64,000 bases of DNA, from the NCBI RefSeq assembly GCF_022605725.1, contig NC_065548.1, positions 41,037,131 to 41,101,130 of the forward strand, read 5' to 3'. The notes beneath the pieces are model-generated. The model was given only the letters and a program-made list of their open reading frames with translations, ran no database searches and was not told the origin of the DNA. The stretch's first letter is position 1, and every line of letters starts with the position of its first letter. Below are positions 1-12,014 of this stretch, piece by piece. The translations under genes were made by a program, and so were the position numbers. Source of the stretch: Anthonomus grandis grandis (lineage: Eukaryota > Arthropoda > Insecta > Coleoptera > Curculionidae).

Positions 1-311
1 ACAGACGTTTAAATGAACCTTTCGACTTAAAAATGAATACTCCTTGTAAATTATATCATACCAATTATTAACATCCAGTATCTAATTCCACCTTACATCT
101 TCCAATACAAGAAATGCAAAAATAATGTATATCTAAAACTTTGCTAAAATGTATATCACTACATTTTCTGGTTCCTATCTGTAATTTTCAAACTATTGCA
201 TCAAACTGTAGTTGATTTACCGCTTTTTGCCATGCTACATTTTACTTAAAAAAATCGGCACCTCAAAACTTAGACGAAAGAAAGGACTAATGTTAATATG
301 ATTTGTTTAAG

Positions 312-447
312 ATGTATAAGTCTGACAGCAAAAAAGTTGTGCTACACTCAGTCAATTGGAAGACCAGTGGGACTTACAAATGTGAAGTATCAGCTGAAGC
401 GCCATCTTTTGCCAGTGCACAAAGTGAAGCGAAGATGGAAGTAGTTA
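312..447 (+). CDS. beaten path (beat) family protein, internal exon, end of Ig domain 1
   Basis: This internal exon encodes the F-G strands of a V-type immunoglobulin domain, with the signature SGTYKCEVSAEAPSF (Y-x-C cysteine of the Ig fold followed by the EVSAEAPSF motif typical of insect Beat proteins). It follows a plausible acceptor (ttgtttaag) and ends before a strong donor (gtaagt) at 448. It is 136 nt long and ends in phase 1, which joins in frame with the exon at 10444. The ATG at 312 is an internal methionine, not the start: signal peptide and first Ig strands must lie upstream of the window. Beat proteins are secreted or membrane-tethered neuronal proteins, founded by Drosophila beat-Ia, which controls motor axon defasciculation; other members bind Sidestep-family partners. 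The family call is firm, the paralogue is not determined. Confidence 0.85.
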
Positions 448-1525
448 GTAAGTAGATGCAAAAATCTTAACATAAATATGCTTTAAGGTAGTTGCCTTTT
501 CGCTTAAGTCTAACAGTATATTTTTATTTGTTTTGCATTTTTTTTCTTTTAAAAGCTAAAGCTAATAAATCTTATTACTCTTTCTATGCATATTTTTGTT
601 TTACGTATTCCAATGCCGTGATACATGTTAGAGACTTTATTTAACGCTAAGCCGGTGGTCCCTTAGGCTAGTCCCAAGATGTGCATAAATTTTACTTTCT
701 GCAATTTATGCTCTGCAAGCTCCGACAAGAGCGTAATATATACTATTTTGAATTTTTCTGAGAAGGTCGCTTGGTTTTATGAAAATATATTATGTAGGTA
801 TTTTGAAAAGAGATAAATATATAACTAAATAATTACGTTTAAAATATAAACAAATTTTATAGACTAAAGTTTGAATCATGTTAAACTAATGTAAATGGGT
901 GCTAATTCGCTAATTTATTTCCGTCATTTTGCATTTAAATAACATTTGAGGAGGCAAAATTTGCCTAGATTTTTGCCTTATTTCTTTAAGAACTCTTACA
1001 TATAGGCTAAAACATCCATGACTGAAATTAGTTTTTTTAACTATACAGAATGTTGCACCGCCAGGCCAAACAGGAAATCCCGTGTGATTTTTGATAGAGT
1101 CAAATATTGCCTCTCCTAATTATTTTAAAGAAAAAATGTATTAGAGTCATTTAAAGACTACTAAAATCTACAACCAACAAAATAACTTTTCATTTTGTAC
1201 GTTTGCCCGTTTAGAAGATTGGCCCGTTTAGAACTTACAGGTATCGCTCAAGGTGAGAAAGTTAGGTAAGGGCAAACTGCCAAGTAAACTTGTTATATTA
1301 AAATTATGGTGTTAATTAAATTAATAAAAAAAATTCGTACAATCGTACACTATTAACTTAAAATATTAACTTAAAAAAATGTTATAACCAATGGTCAAAT
1401 ATTCCTTCGTAAACCGCTAAACAATGATCCAAACGTTCGTAAGACTCATTTCTTACGTTCGTTTATCGATAAACTGAAATCTTATTACATTCCATCGAAA
1501 TAGCATTTTTTAACTCTTGGATATT
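448..1525. other. intron 1, first part, no feature seen
   Basis: AT-rich intronic sequence after the 312-447 exon. I see no coding remnant, repeat pair or RNA gene. Confidence 0.5.
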
Positions 1526-2455
1526 TGGTTAATTCTTATCTTTGTATATTTATATGTGTTTATAGAGGCAAACAAGTCTATATCGGGGGTGCCAAAAGAT
1601 TTAGTCAAGGTTTTAAACGCTGATATAGATAAAGACCACTCTGTTTCCGTAGATATAACTCTAGACTCTCTGCCGATTATCTTTAGAGTTGATGTATGAT
1701 GCGAAAATAACGATATTGCGCTTTTCGCACCATTGCCATATGGCCCTTGTTAAATTACACAATTTTTCTGACTGTATACTACGACTTTTTATGACTGTAT
1801 ATTTTACTGCAGAGCAAGCCGACGTTAAAATTCCTATAAATTTGGCAAGATAGCGAATAGTACAAAAATCTTTACTTTTAACATTTTTGGCTAGTTCTTT
1901 TATAATTTTCTTTTTCTCCAAAGGAAGTTTAATTGTCATATTATACGTGTTATAAATAAAACTTAAATATTTCTTACGATGTTGAGGTATTAGTGAACTC
2001 TTGTCAAAATATATAACAAAGCCTAAGCTTTGTAAGGTAGTTACAACAAATTGTATATCTTTCATGCCGCCTTCATATGAGTCATTTATTATAAAAAAAT
2101 CAAAAACACACAAAATTCCCCTAGACCTAAAGAATTCTAATACAGGTCTCATTATTTTAGAGAAACAGTGTGGTGCTGATGAGAGTCCAAATGGCAAGCA
2201 TGTGAACTCGTATAATTTTTCTTCAAAATAAAATCTTAAAAATTTCTTACAGGAACTATCAATTGAAATACTTAAGTATGCATCTTTCAAGTCAACTGTA
2301 GAAATCCAAAAATTTTTCTGCACCAGTTTAAGCGCTGTTCTAAAATCCTCCATCTTAAAGTGAGGACAAACTACATAATTGTTTAGTTCCTTTAAATTTA
2401 GGATAAAACGTTGCTTGCCATTGGATTTCTCTGCTAAGAAAATTGGTAAAAGAAA
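1526..2455 (-). pseudogene. DIRS-like retrotransposon reverse transcriptase/RNase H remnant
   Basis: On the minus strand the frame reads FILNLKELNNYVV, PHFKMEDF, VDLKDAYLSISID, LRFYFEEKLYEF and CLPFGLSSAPHCFSK, the RT palm as found in tyrosine-recombinase (DIRS) retrotransposons. The catalytic YxDD box is degenerate (VFDFFIIND). After a frameshift near 1675, TEWSLSISAFKTL and FGTPDIDLFAS follow, the RNase H-side motifs typical of DIRS RTs (EWxL..F, then GxPxIDLFAS). Several stops and at least one frameshift make it a pseudogene. No tyrosine recombinase was found nearby. Confidence is high for an RT and good for DIRS rather than Gypsy. Confidence 0.7.
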
Positions 2456-2633
2456 AAAGATCGTTGTGTGACATTTGCCTGGAATATATTTTGTTATTGA
2501 CAGATCCTTGATAACGCTCGCTTACAAGTGGAATCTGGTAACCTTTAATTCAGGATAGGATTGTGTTATTCCTTGTAATTTTTGACCAGGAACTAATAAA
2601 ATAGCCTCCCAGCCAATTTTTCTCTACACACCT

Positions 2634-2948
2634 CTATTGAAATTTCGGGCGATAGTCCCGTCGAGCAGAAGGCTGTCCCCTTTTCGATCTCATGTCCCTT
2701 CTTGTCACATAAGAGGGGCGTACTCGGTTTTCTGGCTTACGAGTGTTCGGAAAACTCTGTGAACGCTGATACCTATCAGAATGTTGAAATCTGTTTGGTT
2801 GCCGCATTGACTGCCCCCCTCCCCTTTTTATACCTGAAAACGATCTTTTAAGAACGCGTGTAGCACACCGCACACACAAAACAACGAATGAGCGGTATAG
2901 ACGGATGACCCTGGGATGTAGTGGGGATGGGGGATTTTCTAGCTTCAT
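2634..2948 (-). pseudogene. possible gag C-terminus of the DIRS-like element
   Basis: An open minus-strand stretch of 104 codons, very rich in Arg, Ser, Gln and Pro, lies directly upstream of the RT remnant on the same strand. Basic, low-complexity C-termini are usual for DIRS-type gag proteins, and the position fits, but there is no motif that proves it. It could be chance coding in a GC-richer patch. Confidence 0.3.
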
Positions 2949-3399
2949 TAAACTTGTGTGGCATGAAGTACACCAGCGGCGTACTACCTAGTTAAATATA
3001 TCTTCGGAATGGACGTTAGATATAAATAAAAAGCATTTAGCTTAATATGCTAAGATAATTGTTACTTTTATCAGTTTATGCAATTTTACAAAGTAAGCAA
3101 GTGCGATGTTCGTTCGACATATAGTTCATGTTGTAATAAGCAAATAGGTTTAATAAACGATGTAAAAATGTTTTTTTTTTAGAATATGTGGTCTTACCAG
3201 AAGAATTGTGTCAATGTTTTTTTATAGCGACTATGATTGTAAAACCTAAAAAAGGAAAAATATCTGTAAAAATTTTAAAATACTAGGGAAACTGAGGTTT
3301 CTTTAAAAAACTATATTCTCCGAATAAACAAGTTAAGCAACTCTGAATTTTGCATTTTTAACGGATAACATATCGGTAGATCATGTGGAAGAAATATTG
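2949..3399. other. intron 1, no feature seen
   Basis: AT-rich sequence between the DIRS-like and Gypsy remnants; nothing recognisable. Confidence 0.4.
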
Positions 3400-3690
3400 A
3401 ATTTCTAAAATTAAGTTATTTAGAGCCAAAAGATCTAAATGCATTAGAAAGTATTTGTGCTAAACGTGCAGCTATTTTTACATGCCAGGCATTACAAATA
3501 TTTATAAAGAATCAATTCATTTAAAAGATAATGCCAACATTACCACCTCCTTATGTTAAACCATATAGATTACCTTTTTCGCAAAAAAAATATATATAAA
3601 AAAGTAAGTAAAACGTTCCAAGATCGTATAGTTGAAAAGCCACAAAGTAAATGAAATTCTCCATTCTTAGACTATCCGGATTTTTCAGAA
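3400..3690 (+). pseudogene. Gypsy (Mdg1-like) RT N-terminal remnant
   Basis: Plus-strand frames contain LNALESICAKRAAIF and then PPPYVKPYRLPFSQKK, matching the start of RT in Mdg1/412-type Gypsy elements (compare PVYKKQYRLPYSQKQ in the better preserved element at 60775). Stops follow almost at once and the catalytic part of RT is absent. A short scrap only. Confidence 0.5.
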
Positions 3691-6104
3691 AGAGCTATTA
3701 CTATAGCTATCACATTCTTTAATATAGTTGCGACTGTATCATGTGCGTCATTTAGGACCCGAAGATTCGTATTTTTGCAAAATATAAATTTCTATCTTGG
3801 GCTACCAGGATAGCAAAAGTTTTATTTCGGCATGTCGCTTCCCAGTACACTTAGCATGAATAATCTGTAAAAAAAATATTTTTCGGGCAACAGCAGAGTG
3901 GCTGACGAGTATAAAGTAAAAAACTCCTTGAAAAATAGGCCGAATTAAATTTTAGGAGCGTTAAATGACTTCAAAATTCAGCATTTAAAGCTCTCAAGCG
4001 GAAATGGAACCCATACTTTTTGGAAAAGATCTATATACAGGGTCTGTATATACGCGAATGAACCCACTATAAAGAAAATAAAACTTCTTCTGAGGCTGAA
4101 TTCCATGTGAAATAATATATTTAAAGCTATACATTTTTTATCGAGTTCTGCAAGACTATTCTCGTATAATTAGATTTTCTAACTTTAATAGTTTTTGCGT
4201 AATTGGAACTTTTTGCGCATTATTAATTTTTATTCGCTTTGTACCGTATGAAAAAATATAACCCTATTTATTTGATCGCAATTTAGTTGTTCGGTACATA
4301 TTTCAAAGACAGTTCGTTCTTCTGCAAAAATTATTTTTACATTTTTTCCCAATAATAGTTACACCAAGCATGGCCAGGCACATTCGGCAAAGTTTTGACA
4401 TTTTTAATTTTTTTTAATAGGTAGTCAAACCTAACTTCAAGCTCAAAAATAAACTATGACCATAGACAAGTGAATGTCATAACTTAATTGCTATTGGTTT
4501 GATTTTGTTGACTTTAGAATTTAGCATTTATTTAAGATAAAATTATCAAATTTCAGCTAATATTTGACATAAGGTTACGTTTCTTCTATCATAACTATTT
4601 CTATTGGTCTGAATTTATTTGGTTGAATTGCTAGTTTGGGTTTAATTAGGACACAATAAATGATTTTTAACAAATATTTAACGGAATAGATTTTTAGAAT
4701 ATGTAACTGTTGTAACATATTTGTTTTTGACCGTAACTGACAAAAGTAATGTATTTAAGGTTTATGCAATTTAAATAATTAAATTTATTAGAATTTAACA
4801 TGTGTCACCTTTGGATGTTATTCCTGGATTTTTCTTACTTCCTAGCGGTATTAGAAAGATTATATGTATAATATATTATTTTTTTAGCATGATACCTCAA
4901 GAACACATTTTCTTATGTATTCCCACTAATCATTGGCCTCATAACTATTCAGATAAACCCTTGATTAGTTTGAAATTTTAAATTTTCAATTGATAGGAAT
5001 GACTTATGATATCAAAAAGAAATATAATTATAATTTTTTGACCTGTAGGTACTAGTGGCTGTTGAGTTTTTTCAATAGACCCCTAATTCAGTAAAGTTAC
5101 TTAGTAACTCATATCTAAGTTTTATTCTATTCTTAATTTATGTGACATATATTTTTTTATCTTACTGTCTTCAGGTTAGTGCAGTTTCACTCGCAGCAGT
5201 AAAAAAATTATGGCTTGCCTTTATGCCCCAACGGCTTTTTACTTTTTAAAGCGTTTTAAACTCATACCGATTATCGGATTAAAGAAAATTGAAATTTAAA
5301 AGTTTTTTCTTTTCGTTTATATCCTGGGAAAATGATCATGTAAATATTTAAAATATGTTATCAAAGGGCTAGTTAATTGAAAAATCTGCTAAAGCTTAGG
5401 AACCAGATTAAAGGATAAAAATCCTTGATAAAAATTTTCACAAAGACTAAAATATGCAAAGGACGTTTTCCAAAGAAAAATTTTAGGGAGGCAATTTTAA
5501 ATTGGATATTCTGGCTACTTAAATATCATTATATAGAGAAAGAAATGGATAAGGCAGTTACGTCGATAAATGGTGGAATGCAAAAAGCACTTTTTAGGAA
5601 TGCCTTAATATCAGAGTTTGAGCTGGCTGAGTTTAATGCACCTTTGGAAGATTATTTACTAATAAGTTGCATGAATTTTATATGATAGAAATTTTATTAT
5701 AAGAAGTAAAAGTCTTTGATACTTTAAATTAGCGTTACTACTCTTAGATAAAATATTTAAACTTCTCGTATAGAATCGACCATTATGCATAGAGAGGTGC
5801 TTAAAAGCAAAAGATGGTAACGCGCACGCATGCATTTCGTGCCTTCTGTTACTCATCTGCTACGTCATTGTTTTTCAGTACGACGTTAACAGGCGTTTGA
5901 CTTTGATGAGAGTAACTGTATTACTAAAATTTCGCAAAATATTACGCGTTCAGACATTTCTAAAATATTACTCTAATGTAGGCATCAGTGTATACCCTAC
6001 ATAGAATAGATATTTATTGCGTATTGGAATTTAAAAAGTAGAAAAATATAAACACTATATAAAAATAAAATTAAAACTATTAGAAATAAACTTCTCAAAA
6101 ATTA
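3691..6104. other. intron 1, no feature seen
   Basis: About 2.4 kb of AT-rich intron. An 86-codon open stretch at 5425-5685 has no recognisable motif and is treated as chance. Confidence 0.4.
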
Positions 6105-6560
6105 ATTCTTTAAAAAAAAAGACTCAAGAAAACCTTCATCTTTGGCTAAATAATTATTTAACATATCATAAAAACCTCTTCATACTTCCAAAAGAAACTC
6201 CTCTAAATTTGTTTCCTATTTGTAAATGGTCTCCTTAAAATAACCCAAAAAATAACAATTATTTGGGGACAAATCTGGAGATCTAGTCCCACTATTAAAA
6301 TAGTTAGAACTAATTATTAAAAAAATCTTTTAGCATTGCGAATAGGACAGTCGTGTTGTTTAAAATAGACCGATCCCCGGTCTGAATCAGGGAGAATGTG
6401 AATGACAGGAATGACTTGATTTGGCAGCAATTTAAGGTATTTTTCGGTGTTTAAATTACCATTAACAAAAAATACCCTATAATATGGTTACTGAAAATAC
6501 CAGCCTTAAATTAAATTGCTGAGGATATTAAGTACGGAATTAAAAACTTCTGTATTTATT
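6105..6560 (-). pseudogene. mariner-like transposase C-terminal remnant
   Basis: On the minus strand the frames show FFVNGNLNTEKYLKLL, then YFKQHDCPIRNA (the second catalytic Asp box, usually QxDGxPxH), then TRSPDLSPNN and ETNLEEFLLEV, the order found at the C-terminus of mariner-like transposases. The third catalytic acidic position has decayed and stop codons interrupt the frame. No terminal repeats are visible. Confidence 0.55.
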
Positions 6561-6699
6561 TTCCGAGACCAATTGCCTACGGCAAATCTATTTTGTGGTA
6601 GAGCTCTTCTAGGAATTTATATTTGGTTTGACTCTCATCTTTAATCATTGAACTCAAATAAAACCAATGTTTAATATTTTAAGGGTTTTATGGATGAGA

Positions 6700-7640
6700 T
6701 TTCGGTTGAAGGTTATTCAATTCTACAGCAAAACAGCAAGAAATATCTTCTCTTAATCATAGATGAGGAACTAAGGTTTAAAGAACACATATAAACTCTT
6801 GTCCAGAAGATTGCATCTGGTTATTTTGCAGTGACGATAATAATCCTGCAACTTGGTCCACATAATGATAGGTCAGTATATCTTGCCTTGAATGAGTATA
6901 ATCTTAGATATGGATTCTGTTTTTCGGGAAATACCAGTCGCTATCTTCTACAATTGCTTGTCATATTACAAAAATGGGCCTTTCGTTCTATACTACTTTG
7001 TATATAGCATATGTTGTAAAAATAGTCTTATTATAAGTTAAATTATGATGACAATGATTTCGACCTAACGGGATTTGGTGCAATATTTAAAATATAGACT
7101 AAGCAATACTCGATGTCATTGTCCTATTCTAGATTGGTGGTAATGTGTTTATTGTGGGGTTTTTGGTTTTTTAGTTAATCTAATGCATTTAGTAACATAG
7201 ACATGTGATTTTTATCTAATATCCGAGAATAACATAGTTCTATTTGTAATACAAAATCTAGGAATATATGTAGGCCTCTATTCATTCAAGAGAGAATTCT
7301 TACTCACTGGCTTATACTTACTGAAACTTTCTAGCCTTTCATAGCCAGGCTATCCTAGGTATGTCACATGCCAACTATTCAATTTGCAGCTGCCTATTTA
7401 TACTTTCACCCTAACGTGGAAATCTATCTTCTATGAAGGCAAAAAGACTTTAATCATTTACCAAACTATATCAAATTGGCTCCGACACTAGCTGTGTTCA
7501 AAAAACAATATAGAAATGCCTTTTCCACCAGAAATATTTTTATATATAGAACATATAAAAATATAGAAATATTTCAGGTGGAAAAGGCACACTACTCCCT
7601 TGTAGAATTTTATTCTAATCTATTTTAGTAGTTTTGTCTT
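6700..7640 (+). pseudogene. non-LTR retrotransposon (LINE) RT C-terminal fragment
   Basis: Frames on the plus strand show LGLIIDEELRFKEHI near 6760 and, after decay, QKWAFRS, then FNHLPNYIKLAPTLAVFKK near 7460-7510 and VEKAHYSLVEFYSN near 7580-7620. These are the thumb and C-terminal motifs of Jockey/CR1-type LINE ORF2 proteins. Multiple stops and frameshifts. The C-terminal part is split by a small inverted duplication at 7518-7588. Confidence 0.55.
7518..7588. repeat. local inverted duplication (quasi-palindrome) inside a LINE remnant
   Basis: gccttttccacc-A-gaaatatt on the left arm and its reverse complement, ending ggtggaaaaggc, on the right form arms of about 22 bases with one central mismatch, separated by an AT-rich loop that itself contains a second short inverted pair (atatttttatat / atataaaaatat). 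The right arm fits the LINE reading frame (VEKAHYS); the left arm looks like the added, inverted copy. Confidence 0.75.
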
Positions 7641-7859
7641 CTGTTTTGAAGTAAAACTTTGTTTTTGTAGCAAATTTTTATTTTATAACGGTAAATATCA
7701 TGTTGTATGTGCATGTTTTTTTATCTATATTCTAACTATAAATTGTAAAATATTAAAATTTATTTTATACTATATTTAACATATTGCTCCATTTAAATTG
7801 TATATTATATACCTTTTTTCCCAGCTATGATAACAACAATTTTATCCTAACTATAACTA

Positions 7860-9947
7860 TACTCTATTTCAGAAGTGTATAGAGCAATAAACTGGGGAAT
7901 TCCGTTCTGTTTGGCTACATTTCGTGGTAGTTCATAGGCGCAGGTACTTATAATATTTATGAATTTAATTTTCACGGATTAAATGCCTTTATTTTGAAAG
8001 AGATGAAATACTAAATAAATACTTTTAATCCTTTTGTATAGGTACGTATCTTTTAACGCTTTGTAACATGCAAAAATGGGGTCAGGTAATATATACAGAC
8101 TATAAATACTTTTAAATCATATTTTAAACGTTAGTAGTCACTGCTACGCTGTAGTGTAATCACAATATTATTATCCCAATATTTAAAAAATGGAGGTATT
8201 CAGTCCAACGAAAAGATGTACTAAAAATTCTCCACTATCGCTGAGTGAAAAAGTTATTATTTTAAATGTACATGATTGCATAAAACACGATTACCCTAGT
8301 TTTACTGTGCAAGAAATTGTTGAAAAATGTTTTCGAATGAGTGGAATTGGAAAGTCCACCATTTTCAAATTTTTGCGGGAAAGAAAAGTAGCTGGTCAAG
8401 TGGAATCTCCCAAGCAAAAGCCAGGACGACCTACAAAAGTCCTTGATGAAAATGCTAAATGTATAATTCGAAGAAAAGTTCACTCTTTTTATTTTAAAAA
8501 GGAAATACCCACCCTAGACAAAATTTTAATGGAGCTTGGCCGAGATGACAGTATTCCGTTGATAAGTAGAAAACTTTAAAAAATATGGATTTTGCCTGGG
8601 AAAAGCATAACCGCAGAGCACTTTTACTGGAGAGCGACGAAATTGTTTGTTGGAGACGACAATACTTGAGAAGTATCAAGCAGTACCGCAGGGAGCAAAA
8701 GAAAGTTTTTTATCTTGATGAGACGTGGATTAACGAAGGTTATATAGTCCAAAAAATGTGGCAAGACAAAAATATAACCAGTGCTCGCCAAGCTTTCATA
8801 GAAGGCCTGTCTACGGGTATTAAAGTACCTTCGGGAAAAGGAAAAAGACTTATAATCACACATATTGGAAGCGAAGAGGGATTTTTAAAAGAAGGTCTGC
8901 TAACCTTTGAGTCGACTTGCACAGGAGATTACCATGAAGACATGAACTCAGACGTTTTCGAGGACTATTTTGGTGAAATGATAAAATTTCTTCCGGCTAA
9001 TTCGGTGGTGGTTATGGATAACGCAAGCTATCATTCACGGCGAATAGAGAAGATGCCAACTTCAAGTTGGAGAAAGCAAGAAATTATCGATTGGCTGACT
9101 GCAAAAGGTATTGCGTTTGAAGCAAATTTGATAAAAAAAGAACTGCTGGCAATAGCAAACTTACACAAAACTCGTTTCATGAAATACGCCGTGGAAGATA
9201 TAGCCGAAAAATATAATATAACTGTACTGCGCTTACCGCCATATCATTGCGAACTAAATCCTATAGAACTGATATGGGCGCAGGTAAAAGGATTTGTAGC
9301 AAGACAAAACACGACTTTTAAAATGAAAGATGTTAAGCTACTGTTTGATCAAGCCATTACGGAAGCGACACCAGAGAATTGGCGAAAAGCAGTCCAGCAT
9401 GTAATTAAGCAAGAGGACAAAATGTGGGATCTTGACAACCTCATCGATCAGACAGTCGATCCTTTAATTATAATGTCAAGAGGTGATGACAGTTCGTCAG
9501 ATGACGAAAAAGACTACAATCTATTATAATTTAAAATTGTTATACACTGTTCAAAAAGTGCCAGATCCAAAAGTGACATTTTCAACTGTTTTACTCTACA
9601 TATTATGTTCAATAAATTTGTGAAAAAAATATATTATTCCATTTAAACAAAAGTAACTTTCTAAAATAAAATAGCATTTAAGTACATTAATTATAAGGTA
9701 AAAAACAAGTCCCAGTTGCACGCCTTTGGCGAACCGTTTTCAATGTTTATCAGTGGGTAACAATGGACAAAACTCATAAATTGACCCAAAACCGGGTGGC
9801 ACTACCTGCAATCAACGAAAAGAAAGAATTTTACATTGAAACTAATACCCAACTAAGGTAGTGGCATAAAATATTGGTGGATCACCAGGTACCACTTTTG
9901 CATACCTAATGAGGTTTTATTGCTCTACACACTTCTGAAATAGAGTA
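7860..9947 (+). mobile_element. DD82E-type IS630/Tc1-mariner transposon, near complete
   Basis: Terminal inverted repeats run ctctatttcagaagtg inward from 7862 and the reverse complement ends at 9945; about 30 bases match with one difference. Each end is flanked by TA (7860-7861 and 9946-9947), the target duplication of this superfamily. One transposase gene (8190-9529) fills the middle. By my count the spacing between the second catalytic Asp and the Glu is 82 residues, the DD82E arrangement that I recall as the 'Sailor' group. The element lies in intron 1 of the beat gene, same strand. Confidence 0.85.
8190..9529 (+). pseudogene. DD82E transposase gene with one frameshift
   Basis: The first part (8190-8579, starting MEVFSPTKRC) carries a helix-turn-helix DNA-binding region (FTVQEIVEKCFRMSGIGKST) and a GRPTKVLD linker. 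After a single indel in the A-rich run around 8577-8585 the second part continues to 9529 with WRRQYLR, the DDE catalytic core YLDETWINEG, VVVMDNASYHS and PPYHCELNPIELIWAQVK, and an acidic serine-rich tail (SSSDDEKDYNLL). All three catalytic residues (D, D, E) are present, and the frameshift is the only break seen. Length is about 445 residues in total. It is a cut-and-paste transposase that would act in the nucleus. The unusually long D-E spacing is due to an insert between the NASYH and NPIE boxes. Confidence 0.85.
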
Positions 9948-10443
9948 TTATAGTAAAGAATATTTTGACAATATCGAATAACGAAAAAGTTGTGTTTCTC
10001 ATGCAACGGAAAAAAAGAAGCGAAATTTACATAAAAAAATTATAGAGCTTTTAAATTCAATAGTGCAATGTGCATTCATATAGGACTTCATACAGTAAAT
10101 GGAACTTTGTCGATAATATTATAAATATTTGTAAAAAATAAAAACAGCAAATATCTATCAGACGACCGGCCACATATCGACGAGAGACAGCGGTGTTTCC
10201 ATTATTTTCGACAATGTGTAAGGTATCCCTTACAAGAAGCCTAAAAGTAAAATAATTTTATAAACGTAAGCCACATTGGCGAGTTTATACAAAAGGCGTT
10301 CAGAATCTACTTCCCTAAAACCCTCCTGCTGGGCAAGTATAAATCTAATTAAAAATGTCAGCTCTATGCCTTTCTATTTATCGTTTTTTAAATTTTTATA
10401 AAAATCCGCAATTTTGTTAAAATCCATTTGTGTTTTATTTCAG
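9948..10443. other. end of intron 1
   Basis: No coding remnant. About 10050-10200 is one copy of a dispersed repeat listed separately. Confidence 0.4.
10050..10205 (+). repeat. dispersed repeat, copy 1
   Basis: The stretch ending in acagcaaat-atctatcagacgaccgg is homologous to the reverse complement of about 39076-39230. Similarity extends outward over roughly 150 bases with many small differences. No coding sense was found. Confidence 0.55.
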
Positions 10444-10577
10444 CTCTCCCGCATGAGGATCCCGTCATAAAAGGAGTAAAAGATCAATATAGCATAGGAG
10501 ATGAAATAGTCCTTAACTGTACTTCCGGAAGAAGTAGACCTGCCTCGATTCTGCACTGGTATATTAATGAACAGCAG
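10444..10577 (+). CDS. beaten path (beat) family protein, internal exon, start of Ig domain 2
   Basis: The exon follows a tttcag acceptor and ends at CAG before gtgagt. It starts by completing a codon split from the exon ending at 447 and ends in phase 0. The product reads LPHEDPVIKGV, then IGDEIVLNCTSGRSRPAS and LHWYINEQQ: the B-strand cysteine (LNCTSGRS) and the C-strand tryptophan (LHWYIN) of the second Ig domain, in the order and spacing known for Beat proteins. The 10-kb intron before it is full of transposon remains, yet the exon has no stop or frameshift, which implies it is still under selection. Confidence 0.88.
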
Positions 10578-12014
10578 GTGAGTAGTATAAAATAAGTCAG
10601 ACTAGTATAAAATAACTGCTGAGATTTCGGAGTGTATTACTAATCTATTTGTCAAGTATTTTTCCTGTGTTTATTCTTATTGAAATTCAAATTCAAAATT
10701 TAATTATTCGAATACATATTCAAGATTCCTTTTGCTACAGTTCAACTGTACATAGAAATAAATAAGAAAGAAATACTGAAATCGTTAAGGATTTATGCGT
10801 GGAAGACAATATTAATTTCTAATAAAATATTTTTTTATTAAATTAAAAATAACACAAAATAATAATAAGAAATTAATATGTTTGCTTTTCCCAACAAACT
10901 ATAATTAAACACATATATATTATAGAAGAATAATTTTTCTTTCCAAAAATATACACACAATCATTCAAATTGATATAATTGAAACAAGTTTGGTTAATCA
11001 TTAATGGTATGCATTTTCGTGCTTTTCCTTTAAAAGCCTTCTAGCTTAAAATTCACTTGATGCTCAATTTTTTTAATTGTTCTAGCAGTAATCGTAATAT
11101 ATTATATTTTGCTTGTATCTTGTGTTATGGTCATGTGCGATGTTTTCTAGTTCATTCTTTTTTTATGCTGCATTGTAAGCACTTTAAAACAAAATATTTT
11201 GTAAATGTCAAATAAATTATTTTCTGTATCTAATAAATGACTAGGTTTTGTTAAACATTATTTTAAAATACAACTTTTGTATTAAATAACATTTTTCATA
11301 TGCAGTTCATACGCACCCCCAACCGTATTGAATATGATAATATGTCAGAAAATAAAATATATTATTTGCATTTGCTTGTTTTTTTTTTGATATCTCACGT
11401 CAATAAATTATCTGTATATGTATCAGTGGCGGCTCGTGAGTTTGATTTTAGGAAGGGCGCAAGAATAATATTTGGATATACAACATAAATGTTAAAATTT
11501 AAAATTTACCTATAATACCCAGGTTTTTTCTATTTTATTTTTAACAATTTAAGGATAAGAATTAAGTCAATTTTAATATAATTTTACGTAGCACAAATTT
11601 TAATAATGTACATTTTTACGTACTACTGCTACTACTGCTCACCTAGTTCTTTTTTTTTTAAGTTTTTATAAAACACATACACGTTATTTGCCTTGCGATA
11701 TGGACGTTGCCGTTCTGTGTCCATCCATCGAAGAAATATTGGTTATAGTTGCCTCGAAATAGTTTTGTTTTGAACCATCAAGTTAATAGGCATAGAAATA
11801 TTTCGGTAGACGTATTTAAAAAATATATTTCAAATAATAAAATATGGATTATTGTATGTTGTGTGAGGGTGTGAAAATTCTTGGGGGGGGGAAGGGCGGA
11901 GTCCCTCACCCTCACTTTTTGTGGTTCTTGACATGTTGTTAAATTATAACTTTATTTTACTTAATACATTTTCTGCTGTTATTTTTTCTTCTGTTACTTT
12001 CATAATACTATATA
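10578..12014. other. intron 2, first part
   Basis: AT-rich, no coding remnant supported. At 11426 the sequence cagtggcggctcgtgag resembles the terminus of some hAT elements, but no matching inverted end was found. A G9 run at about 11885 marks a GC-richer patch of unknown origin. Confidence 0.35.

Noticed and set aside
312..314. ATG at the start of the first beat exon as a start codon
   Set aside because: It follows a splice acceptor and sits in the middle of an Ig domain; no signal peptide follows.
5425..5685. 86-codon open stretch on the plus strand
   Set aside because: No motif and a composition that follows the AT-rich background; lies in an intron without other support.
11300..11488. 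62-codon open stretch overlapping cagtggcggctcgtgag
   Set aside because: No protein motif. The hAT-like tip has no partner or duplication, so it is only mentioned in the intron note.
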